A DNA stretch of 35,221 bases from Chloroflexota bacterium. Lineage in GTDB: Bacteria > Chloroflexota > Chloroflexia > Chloroflexales > Chloroflexaceae. The stretch is from assembly GCA_030550625.1 (NCBI GenBank), contig JAUQOZ010000390.1:1-35221 (forward strand), written 5' to 3'. Position numbers and translations under genes: made by a program. Shown one piece after another: positions 20,391 through 29,802 of the stretch. The notes under the pieces were generated by a model. It searched no databases. It was not told the origin of the DNA and saw nothing but the letters and a program-made list of their open reading frames with translations. Positions within the stretch are counted from its first letter, which is position 1. The number at the start of each line of letters is the position of its first letter.

Positions 20391-21383
20391 TTAACCGCGC
20401 TGGCGCGGATCGAGCGCGTCACGCAGACCATCACCAATATAGTTAATCGCAATCGATGCGATCAAGATCGGCATCGCCGGAATGAGCGGCATCCACGGGT
20501 ACTGGAACATATAGCTTTGGGCATAGCCCAACATATTGCCCCACGTTGGCGTCGGGTCTTGAATGCCGAAGCCAAGGAAGCTCAGCGCCGACTCGGCGAC
20601 CAGCGTGCCATTCACGCCGAGGGTAAAATCGACGATCATCGGCGGCAGTGCATTGGGGAAGACATGGCGAAACAGAATGCGCGCATTGCTCGCGCCGAGA
20701 GCGCGGGCCGACTCGATGTAGACATTCTCGCGCACCGAGAGCACCATACCGCGCATCAAGCGGGCCGTTCCCGTCCAGCCAAAGAATGCCAGCACCAAAA
20801 TCACGGCAAAAATAATCCGCGCTTCACGCTCCGACACCGCAAAGAGAAAGGCGAGGAATGATGCGCCCCATGCAGGCAGCGGCACCGCATTAATATTTTG
20901 CACCAAGATTGACGACAAAATCAGCAAGAGGAGCAGGGTAGGGAATGTCGCAACAATCTCAAGGAAGCGACTAATCACTATATCCACCCACCCGCCGAAA
21001 TACCCGGCCAGCATGCCAAGGATGATCCCGATCGTTGAGGCGATGAAGGTGGCGGTAAAGGCGGTGCCTAACGATACGCGCGAAGCGTAAAGCAAACGAG
21101 TGGCATAATCACGCCCAAGGTGGTCGGTGCCAAGAATATGCAAACCGCCATCGGCATCGCGGCCCATCGGTGTGAGAAAGCGCCCGGTGAGATTTGGCTC
21201 ATCGCGCTCGTAGGGAGCAATCAATGGCGCTGCTGCTGAGAGCAATAGTAAAACGGCAAGCAACCCGACACAGAACATCGCCAGCCGGTGGCGGCGAAAG
21301 CGCCGGAAGACAATTGCCCACTGCCCTTCCGATCGCCGGGGTGCAGCCTCTTCGAGTGGCACGGCAGTCGTGCTAGTGGCCAT
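20391..21383 (-). CDS. Dipeptide/oligopeptide ABC transporter permease (OppC/DppC type)
   Basis: Start reassigned to MATSTTAVPLEEAAPRRSEGQ; HILGTDHLGRDYATRLLYASRVSL; EAS-like loop ESARALGASNARILFRHVFPNALPP. Confidence 0.92.
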   Translation of the reverse strand: MATSTTAVPLEEAAPRRSEGQWAIVFRRFRRHRLAMFCVGLLAVLLLLSAAAPLIAPYERDEPNLTGRFLTPMGRDADGGLHILGTDHLGRDYATRLLYASRVSLGTAFTATFIASTIGIILGMLAGYFGGWVDIVISRFLEIVATFPTLLLLLILSSILVQNINAVPLPAWGASFLAFLFAVSEREARIIFAVILVLAFFGWTGTARLMRGMVLSVRENVYIESARALGASNARILFRHVFPNALPPMIVDFTLGVNGTLVAESALSFLGFGIQDPTPTWGNMLGYAQSYMFQYPWMPLIPAMPILIASIAINYIGDGLRDALDPRQRG

Positions 21384-21439
21384 GCAACTTCTCCTCGTGA
21401 ACGTGGTAATCACCGGCGATAGCGCCGGCAAAAACATCA

Positions 21440-22633
21440 TTAGGTCAAGCGAATGCGCGGATCGACCACCGTATACAAGATATCGGTGATCAAAATGCCA
21501 ATCAACAACAAAACGACGTTGATGATCAACAACGCCATCACCACATTATAATCATTGCGGCCAAGGGCATCGATAAACAGGCGCCCAATCCCCGGCCAGT
21601 TAAACACCGTCTCGGTGATCAGCGCACCGCTGAAGAGCGCAACCAGAATGCCGGCCAACAAGGTGACAAACGGGATGAGTGAATTGCGCAGGGCGTGCTT
21701 CAGAATCACAACTCGCTCAGCAACGCCTTTCGCCCGTGCCGTGCGCACATAATCGAGGCTCAGCACTTCAAGCATACTCCCGCGCACGAAGCGGCTCCAG
21801 CCGGCGATATTGATAAAGGTCAACACGCCGCACGGCATCAAAAAGCGCAAGAAGCGGTCAAGGAACGAGCCGGCCTGCACGGTACCGATCAACGGGATGG
21901 TATAATCGCGCACCCCGACGGCATCACCCGGCGGCAAGTATGGCAACCCGGCATTCTTGGCCAATACCGAGAAGAGCAGGATCGCGAAAATGCCAAAGAC
22001 GAAGCTTGGCAGCGATGCGCCAATAAAGGCGATCGTGGTCATGATATAGTCAAAGCGCGAATACTGGCGCACTGCCGAGTACACACCGATTGGCACTGCG
22101 ATCAAAATTGACAGTAAAATCGATGTCCCCATCAAATAGAGGGTATAGGGCAAGCGGGTCATAATCAGATCGCTCACCGGCCGGCCACGCAACATCACCT
22201 GTGAGATGCCAAAATCGCCAAAGACGATGCCACGGCTCACAGTGCGGCCTTCCAGATCGGCCATGGTCACCGGCACCTCACATCCCTCTTCGCGCACCTC
22301 CACCCGTCCATCCGGGTAACGCAGACGTACTTGGCCGGGCACAGCACACCCAATCTGCCAATTGGCGCCAATACCGCCGGGCAGCGGCCCCGCTGGCCAG
22401 CCAATCAGCCAACGAGTAAAACGGAAGGGCAAATAGATATCCAATTCAAATCGCTCGCGCACGCGGCGAATATCTGCTTCTGTAATTCGATTTGGACCGG
22501 CATTTTGTCGTTCGGCCAGCAATTGATCAATCGGCCCGCCGGGCACCAAATACAACATGCCATAAGCGCAGATTGCCGCTACTAGTGCCACCAAAAACAT
22601 TTGTACGAAGCGGCGGGCAAGATAACCTGCCAT
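21440..22633 (-). CDS. Dipeptide/oligopeptide ABC transporter permease (OppB/DppB type) with an extracytoplasmic insertion
   Basis: RTARAKGVAERVVILKHALRNSLIPFVTLL, ETVFNWPGIGRL; insertion around aa 80-137 before GDFGIS. Confidence 0.92.
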   Translation of the reverse strand: MAGYLARRFVQMFLVALVAAICAYGMLYLVPGGPIDQLLAERQNAGPNRITEADIRRVRERFELDIYLPFRFTRWLIGWPAGPLPGGIGANWQIGCAVPGQVRLRYPDGRVEVREEGCEVPVTMADLEGRTVSRGIVFGDFGISQVMLRGRPVSDLIMTRLPYTLYLMGTSILLSILIAVPIGVYSAVRQYSRFDYIMTTIAFIGASLPSFVFGIFAILLFSVLAKNAGLPYLPPGDAVGVRDYTIPLIGTVQAGSFLDRFLRFLMPCGVLTFINIAGWSRFVRGSMLEVLSLDYVRTARAKGVAERVVILKHALRNSLIPFVTLLAGILVALFSGALITETVFNWPGIGRLFIDALGRNDYNVVMALLIINVVLLLIGILITDILYTVVDPRIRLT

Positions 22634-22751
22634 AGTAATACTCCTGAACGTTGGGGAATAATCGATCGTGGCCGGCTGCGCGAAGTCACGATTGTCAAGC
22701 AGCTCTTGTTAGTCGCGTTGCGCCGTTGTGTTCATCCTAATAGAGCAGGCG

Positions 22752-22781
22752 CGGCGATGGGCAACGATCTGCCCATCGCCG
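22752..22781. promoter_or_regulatory. Intercistronic hairpin between the SBP and permease genes
   Basis: CGGCGATGGGCA-acgatc-TGCCCATCGCCG, 12-bp perfect stem, 6-nt loop. Confidence 0.65.
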
Positions 22782-22807
22782 TGCCGGTTACCGGCCAATT
22801 CAATCGC

Positions 22808-24742
<1,935 letters not shown>

Positions 24743-24757
24743 CTGTCTGTGTCCTCC

Positions 24758-24850
24758 TTAAATCTGAGGGCAACTGAACGAACGATTTCCAATCTCTTGC
24801 CAAGCATTGCTATCGATCGGCCGCGCCATTGCGTTCACTCTTCGCCGCAT
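24758..24850 (-). other. Possible leader ORF (30 codons) upstream of the SBP gene
   Basis: MRRRVNAMARPIDSNAWQEIGNRSFSCPQI*; stop TAA abuts the SBP Shine-Dalgarno (TAAGGAGG); preceded by AGAAAGGAGGTG, but SD-to-ATG spacing is only about 2 nt. Confidence 0.3.
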
Positions 24851-25018
24851 CACCTCCTTTCTACATCCTACACGCCATTTGTCCGATAATCATATCAGCC
24901 CGCGGCTGATGTGCGAGCGAAGGCTATATAAGCCTGCATACGTGGACCAGAATAGCATGAGGCGAGGTGCGGCGACGATCGACAGGCGTTGGTAAGAAAC
25001 TGTACGTCGTTAGGCGGG

Positions 25019-25047
25019 ATTATAACGGTTCTGTTAGCGACTGTCAA
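25019..25047 (-). promoter_or_regulatory. Exact-consensus sigma70 promoter for the SBP/transporter operon
   Basis: Minus strand TTGACA (25042-25047), 17-nt spacer, TATAAT (25019-25024). Confidence 0.8.
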
Positions 25048-25110
25048 CTTTATCAACGAATTGGCAACCGAGTAACAAATGATTATGTTGTCTGTGTCGT
25101 TCGCGTAGTC

Positions 25111-25139
25111 TTGCGCGACATAGCGGGCCATGTTATGAT
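25111..25139 (+). promoter_or_regulatory. Probable promoter for maf
   Basis: TTGCGC-N17-TATGAT with extended TG (TGtTATGAT), 43 nt before the maf ATG. Confidence 0.5.
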
Positions 25140-25181
25140 CGATGCGCTGACGGCTCAAGGGATAGCGATATCAGGATTGGT

Positions 25182-25919
25182 ATGCCCGCCTCGTCGTCTC
25201 ACCCGCTCATTCTTGCTTCTGCTTCGCCCCGCCGGCGCGAGTTGCTCGCCTACCTTGGCGTGGAATATACGTGTCTGGCTAGCCCGGCTGAAGATCATCC
25301 CGCGCCGGCGCCGGTTGATCTGGCGGCGGCGTTGCCGCCGTTGCCGGAACCCTTGCCGATCGACGCGCATCCCACGCTCGTGGCTTGGCGCAAAGCGGCG
25401 GATATTGGCCGGCGCCATCCTGATGCGATTGTGCTGGCTGCTGATACCGAAGTGGTGATCGACGGGATGGTGTTGGGCAAACCGCGTGACGAAGACCATG
25501 CCTGTGCAATGATCCGGCGCTTGGCCGGGCGCGCGCACACGGTGTTGACCGGTTTGTGCCTCTTGTTGCCCCCAGCAGTTGATCGCAGCGGGGTGTTGTA
25601 TGATGGGAGGCAGATGTTGTTTGACCTTGTCGCCAGCCGGGTGCGTTTCCGCGCATTGAGTGATGACGAGATCGCTGCCTACGTAGCCCTCGGCGAGTCA
25701 CTGGATAAAGCTGGCGGTTACGGTTTGCAGAGCGGTGGTGCGGCCTTAATTGACTCAATTGAAGGCAGCTACACCAATGTGGTAGGATTGCCGTTGCCGG
25801 CAGTGGCGCGCCTGCTCCGCGCTGCCGGTGTGGAAGTGCCCGTTGAGCCGGTTGAAGCATATCTCAGATGGCTGCGCAGTCAGGGAAAGGAACCGGCGCC
25901 ATGGCCAACCCAACCGTAA
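25182..25919 (+). CDS. maf: Maf family nucleoside triphosphate pyrophosphatase
   Basis: LILASASPRRRELLAYLG, IVLAADTEVVIDGMVLGKPRD, DKAGGYGLQSGGAALIDSIEGSYTNVVGLPL. Confidence 0.93.
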   Translation: MPASSSHPLILASASPRRRELLAYLGVEYTCLASPAEDHPAPAPVDLAAALPPLPEPLPIDAHPTLVAWRKAADIGRRHPDAIVLAADTEVVIDGMVLGKPRDEDHACAMIRRLAGRAHTVLTGLCLLLPPAVDRSGVLYDGRQMLFDLVASRVRFRALSDDEIAAYVALGESLDKAGGYGLQSGGAALIDSIEGSYTNVVGLPLPAVARLLRAAGVEVPVEPVEAYLRWLRSQGKEPAPWPTQP

Positions 25920-26638
25920 AATTGTTGATCGTGGATGACCATCCGTTGTTCCGGCAGGGGGTGCGCTGGGCGTTATCCCACGAATCGGGCATCCAGATTG
26001 TGGGCGAGGCGGGGAATGGCGAAGAGGCGTTGCAATGGTTAGCCCAAGTCGATCCGAGCCTTGAACCGAATGTGATGCTGGTTGATCTCAATCTGCCGGG
26101 CATGAGCGGTTTAGAGTTGACCCGGCAGGTGCGCCGGCAGTACGCTAGTATTGCTGTCGTGATGCTGAGCATGCACGAGAGCGATGAAGCGGCGTTTAAC
26201 GCTTTGCGCGCCGGGGCCGCCGCCTACCGCTCGAAAGATATCAAGCCCGCTGCTTTGGCCGACATCCTGCGGCGCGTGGCGCGCGGCGAGTATGTGATTA
26301 ATGATGTCTTGACCGAAGAGCCGCGCGTCGCTAGCCGGATCCTCTCGCAGTTTCGCAGTCTGCCCGAAGTGCAGATGGTTGCCGAAGATCTCGGCTTGCA
26401 AATTTTTACGCCATTGAGTGAACGCGAGATCGAGGTGCTTGAGCGCATTGCTGCCGGCAGTAGCAATAAAGAGATTGCCGATGAATTAGGCATTAGCACC
26501 CAGACGGTCAAGAATCATATTTCGTCGATTTTGCGCAAATTGTCGCTCAATGACCGCACGCAGGCGGTGATCTTCGCCCTGCGCCGCGGGTGGATCGAGA
26601 CGCCGCAAAACATCCAGCCGGGTGAACCAGAAGCGTAA
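25901..26638 (+). CDS. NarL/FixJ-type response regulator with LuxR HTH
   Basis: Start at MANPTVKLLIVDDHPLFRQGV; receiver Asp in MLVDLNLPGMSG; LSEREIEVLERIAAGSSNKEIADELGISTQTVKNHISSILRKL. Confidence 0.93.
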   Translation: MANPTVKLLIVDDHPLFRQGVRWALSHESGIQIVGEAGNGEEALQWLAQVDPSLEPNVMLVDLNLPGMSGLELTRQVRRQYASIAVVMLSMHESDEAAFNALRAGAAAYRSKDIKPAALADILRRVARGEYVINDVLTEEPRVASRILSQFRSLPEVQMVAEDLGLQIFTPLSEREIEVLERIAAGSSNKEIADELGISTQTVKNHISSILRKLSLNDRTQAVIFALRRGWIETPQNIQPGEPEA

Positions 26639-26655
26639 TCGGCTGGCAAATATGC

Positions 26656-26678
26656 GCGGCGCCCATACCGGGCGCCGC
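26656..26678. terminator. Bidirectional hairpin between convergent genes
   Basis: GCGGCGCCC-atacc-GGGCGCCGC, 9-bp perfect stem, 18 nt after the response regulator stop and 18 nt from the acyltransferase stop. Confidence 0.6.
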
Positions 26679-26695
26679 TTCCTCACTAGACCTCT

Positions 26696-28069
26696 CTAGA
26701 ACACCGACGTCCGTTCGGCTAATTTCTGATTGATCGTTTCTTGAATCGTCTCGCGTACCTGCTCCGATAATTCCAGCACGGTGATCGGATCATCGGCGGC
26801 AGCGGGGCCGTAGCTGGTCGTGTCGATCGGCGGGCAGAAGGTAATCGACCAGCGCGTTGGCAGCGGGATCACGCCCAGCAAGCCGAACCACGGGAAGAAT
26901 GGGGTGAGCGGAAAGTAGGGGAAACCGAGTAGCTTGGCGATCCCTTCGGCATTGGCAAGCATCGGATAGATCTCTTCCGCGCCGACGACGGCGACCGGCA
27001 CAATCGGCGCTTGGGTGCGGAGCGCGGCTTGCACAAAGCCGCCGCGACCAAAGCGGGCTAGCTTGTAGCGATCTTTGAAGAGCTTACCTACCCCCTTTAA
27101 CCCTTCGGGAAAGACACATACCAGCTCATCCCGCTCGAGCAGGCGAATGGCATTTTCTGGGATGCCGGGTACTTGACCTAATGCGGCGAGCGTTGGCGCA
27201 ATCACCGGCAGGGTCGTGAACCAGTGCAGGTGAAGCGAGCGCACAATCCGCTCGTTTTGGGCCGGATGCTCATTGAACACGGCGGTCGCGATCATCGCCC
27301 CATCCCACGGCAATACGCCGCTGTGGTTAGCTACCAACAGCGCCCGTCCTTCAGCCGGCACATGCTCTAGCCCGCTAGCCTGTACCCGCCACCACGTATG
27401 GTACATAAACGAGAGAAATGGCCGAGCGACCTCGATAATCTCGCGATCCATGCCAAAGGGATCGGTCGTATACTCGCCCCGCTGCCGGCGCTGGATAAAG
27501 TTGATCTGTTCGTCAATCTGATACCGCAGCACCATCCCGATCCCCTTCCAAAAATCGGGATCGAGGTAATCGCGCAGGTCAACCCCCTGCAACATACTAT
27601 TGACCCGCTCGATCTGTTCGTTGGTCATGCGCTGGAGATTCTCGCCAATCAATCGTACCACGCCGGCGGCGAAATTACCGAGGGCGGCTTGCGAGCCGGA
27701 TTGCTGTTCGCTCTGCTGGCGAATATCAATCTCGACCTCAAATAACCGTTCAGCCGAACGGCGCGCGGGGGGCGATTCATCCCATACGAGCGCCGTTGGC
27801 GCCGGATCAACCGGATCGACGGGCGCTGCGTGCTCGTGCGGAGCGGCGGTGGGCGTCGTCTCAACTGGATCGGCGGGCGCTGCGTGCTCGTGCGGAGCGG
27901 CGGTGGGCGTCGTCTCGACCGGATCGGCGGGTACTGCGTGCTCTTGCGGATCGGCGGTGGGCGGCGTCCCGATTTCCATCTCAACCGCCACCGCGCGCGC
28001 CCGGCCCCGGCGGGGACGGCGTGGCTCTCCCGGATCGCTGGTTGGCGGAGTAACCGGCTCGTCGTTCAT
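26696..28069 (-). CDS. PlsC/LPLAT-like acyltransferase with a repetitive N-terminal extension
   Basis: RALLVANHSGVLPWDGAMI (HxxxxD), VCVFPEGLKGVGKLFKDRYKLARFGRGGFVQAAL; N-terminal 18-aa repeats. Confidence 0.85.
   Translation of the reverse strand: MNDEPVTPPTSDPGEPRRPRRGRARAVAVEMEIGTPPTADPQEHAVPADPVETTPTAAPHEHAAPADPVETTPTAAPHEHAAPVDPVDPAPTALVWDESPPARRSAERLFEVEIDIRQQSEQQSGSQAALGNFAAGVVRLIGENLQRMTNEQIERVNSMLQGVDLRDYLDPDFWKGIGMVLRYQIDEQINFIQRRQRGEYTTDPFGMDREIIEVARPFLSFMYHTWWRVQASGLEHVPAEGRALLVANHSGVLPWDGAMIATAVFNEHPAQNERIVRSLHLHWFTTLPVIAPTLAALGQVPGIPENAIRLLERDELVCVFPEGLKGVGKLFKDRYKLARFGRGGFVQAALRTQAPIVPVAVVGAEEIYPMLANAEGIAKLLGFPYFPLTPFFPWFGLLGVIPLPTRWSITFCPPIDTTSYGPAAADDPITVLELSEQVRETIQETINQKLAERTSVF
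27799..27972. repeat. 54-bp in-frame tandem repeat (about 3 copies) within the acyltransferase gene
   Basis: Encodes TPPTADPQEHAVPADPVE / TTPTAAPHEHAAPADPVE / TTPTAAPHEHAAPVDPVD; coordinates approximate. Confidence 0.9.
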
Positions 28070-29034
28070 TCTACCCGTCTCCTGCGGTTGAGAAACTCGT
28101 TCAACGCGCGTGTAGCTGCGGCATATTCTTCTTCCGGTGACAGCGGCTTGAGGGTGTCAAGCGCGGCTGCCATATCGTACTTCGCCGCCCATCCCAACTG
28201 ACGGCAGGCGCGTTGCGGATCGATGGTGCAGCGGTAGCGCAAATAGTCAACCTCAAACGGCCAGCCCGGCGGAGGTTGATTATCGAACAGCGGCCCCATC
28301 GTCGCCGCGGGTTGTTTCCCTAACCGCCGGATCACTTGGCTCAGCGGCATTGGCTGTTCAGGCGCGAGATTAAACGCACCCCCGACCGGTTGGTTTACGG
28401 CGGCAACCATGGCGCAAGCGGCATCATCGACGTGCAGCAACTGGATCATGGGATCGAAGCCGAACAGCATCTGGGGCGATGGCGAGCGCAGATACGTCAT
28501 CACCGGGCTATCTTGGTTCAGCAACGGCGCATAGCGTAACACTGTCACCGTGATCTGGGGATGGCGCGCGGCAAAATCGGCCACGACTTGCTCGACTTCG
28601 CCGAGGGTGCGCAACAGACCACGGCTATGGTGCGTCTTGATTGGGCGTTCTTCGGTAATCAAGAGCGGATTGAGCGGGCTGGCGCCATAGATCCAACCGT
28701 GGCTGCGCACAATAATCTGGCGCACCCCCGCTGCCCGGCAAGCGCCGAGCAGCTCCATCGTCCCGATCACATTATGCTGCACGGTCGTCTCGTGATCGGG
28801 CAATGGCCCATCAAAGCCGAGCAGATCAAGATGGATCACGGTTTCAATCTGCTCGGCGCGCAGCAATTCGAGCATCTGCTTGCGATCAAGGCGGGCCACG
28901 AGCCAATCGGCATGCCCGATCGGCCCTGCGGGCGGTCGCCGGCCCAGCACAATCACCTCGTGCTGCTGGCTCAGCAATTGCGCCGCCCGCACGCTTAACA
29001 TTCCGGTCGAGCCATTAATCAGCACCCGCGTCAT
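28066..29034 (-). CDS. NAD-dependent epimerase/dehydratase-like SDR
   Basis: Start reassigned to MTRVLINGSTGMLSVRAAQLL; EVIVLGRRP, VIHLDLLGFD, IIVRSHGWIYG; 4-bp overlap with the acyltransferase start. Confidence 0.82.
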   Translation of the reverse strand: MTRVLINGSTGMLSVRAAQLLSQQHEVIVLGRRPPAGPIGHADWLVARLDRKQMLELLRAEQIETVIHLDLLGFDGPLPDHETTVQHNVIGTMELLGACRAAGVRQIIVRSHGWIYGASPLNPLLITEERPIKTHHSRGLLRTLGEVEQVVADFAARHPQITVTVLRYAPLLNQDSPVMTYLRSPSPQMLFGFDPMIQLLHVDDAACAMVAAVNQPVGGAFNLAPEQPMPLSQVIRRLGKQPAATMGPLFDNQPPPGWPFEVDYLRYRCTIDPQRACRQLGWAAKYDMAAALDTLKPLSPEEEYAAATRALNEFLNRRRRVE

Positions 29035-29455
29035 GGCAACATTCCACATTCTCGCGCAGCCAGCGCTCAAGCTCTTCCCGATCCATATCACCGTGACTCA
29101 GTGCGTGGAACACCCAGCCAATCTCATCAGGCCCGACTTCGGGCCGCAAACTCGCGCCATTCAAGGCGAGAAAGCGCAACAGACTGACAAAGGCTGTCGC
29201 TTCATTGGCCGAATTGAACGGATGGTGCTTCACAAGCATAAAGGTGAGCACTGCCGCCTTACTGCACAGATCGGGGTAAAGTTCCGCCCCAAAGAGGATC
29301 TGGCGTGGCGCGTGCAACACCATCTGCAACCGATCTTGACTCTTGATGCCGAGCAAACCGCCATAGCGCTCGATCACAAAGGTATGTAAATCGAGCACAT
29401 CGTCTTGCGAAAGATAGACGATTGGGGTCGCTTCTTCTTCCAACATGGCGCTCAT
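29015..29455 (-). CDS. Doc-like Fic-domain protein with degenerate active-site motif
   Basis: VIYLSQDDVLDLHTFVIERYGGLLGIKSQDRLQMVLHAPRQ...KAAVLTFMLVKHHPFNSANEATAFVSLLRFLALNG, aligned to the Doc core (HPFxDGNKRTA). Confidence 0.8.
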   Translation of the reverse strand: MSAMLEEEATPIVYLSQDDVLDLHTFVIERYGGLLGIKSQDRLQMVLHAPRQILFGAELYPDLCSKAAVLTFMLVKHHPFNSANEATAFVSLLRFLALNGASLRPEVGPDEIGWVFHALSHGDMDREELERWLRENVECCHDAGAD

Positions 29456-29545
29456 CCCATCGTCCTGCGCTGATTGGCGCGGCTAGCGTCGATCCAAACC
29501 GGCCCGGCGCAACGATGCCGTGCTGCCGCATCAATTGCCGCACCC

Positions 29546-29761
29546 TTAGATACCGACAATCTGCCGGAAGGCCCGATCGTACTGATCGCACATTGCCTCG
29601 GCCCAAGCGCGCAAATGCGGACTCATCGGCCGGCGGATCAGCAACTCGCGTTCGGTAAAGACCAACTCGATCACCTCTTCTTCACCGAGGCCAATCGCCT
29701 CGATCCAGCGTTGCACTACCGCCGGCAAACTCTCACGCTCGACCGTAAACGAGCGGGGCAT
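29546..29761 (-). CDS. Small AbrB/MazE-like putative antitoxin/regulator
   Basis: MPRSFTVERESLPAVVQRWIEAIGLGEEEVIELVFTERELLIRRP resembles the swapped-hairpin AbrB pattern; lies upstream of the Doc-like gene. Confidence 0.5.
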   Translation of the reverse strand: MPRSFTVERESLPAVVQRWIEAIGLGEEEVIELVFTERELLIRRPMSPHLRAWAEAMCDQYDRAFRQIVGI

Positions 29762-29802
29762 ACACGCCTCCTTTCCGGTTACGGTTTGCCAGCACCGCTC
29801 AC

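Noticed and set aside
24848-24862. Plus-strand ATCACCTCCTTTCTA identical to a 16S rRNA 3' tail; possible rRNA remnant
   Set aside because: Only 15 nt, with no other 16S sequence around it; better explained as an extended Shine-Dalgarno on the minus strand.
27600-28091. Plus-strand ORFs with Cys/Gly-rich repeats (CSCGAAVGVVSTGSAGAA)
   Set aside because: Antisense translation of the 54-bp repeat in the acyltransferase gene.
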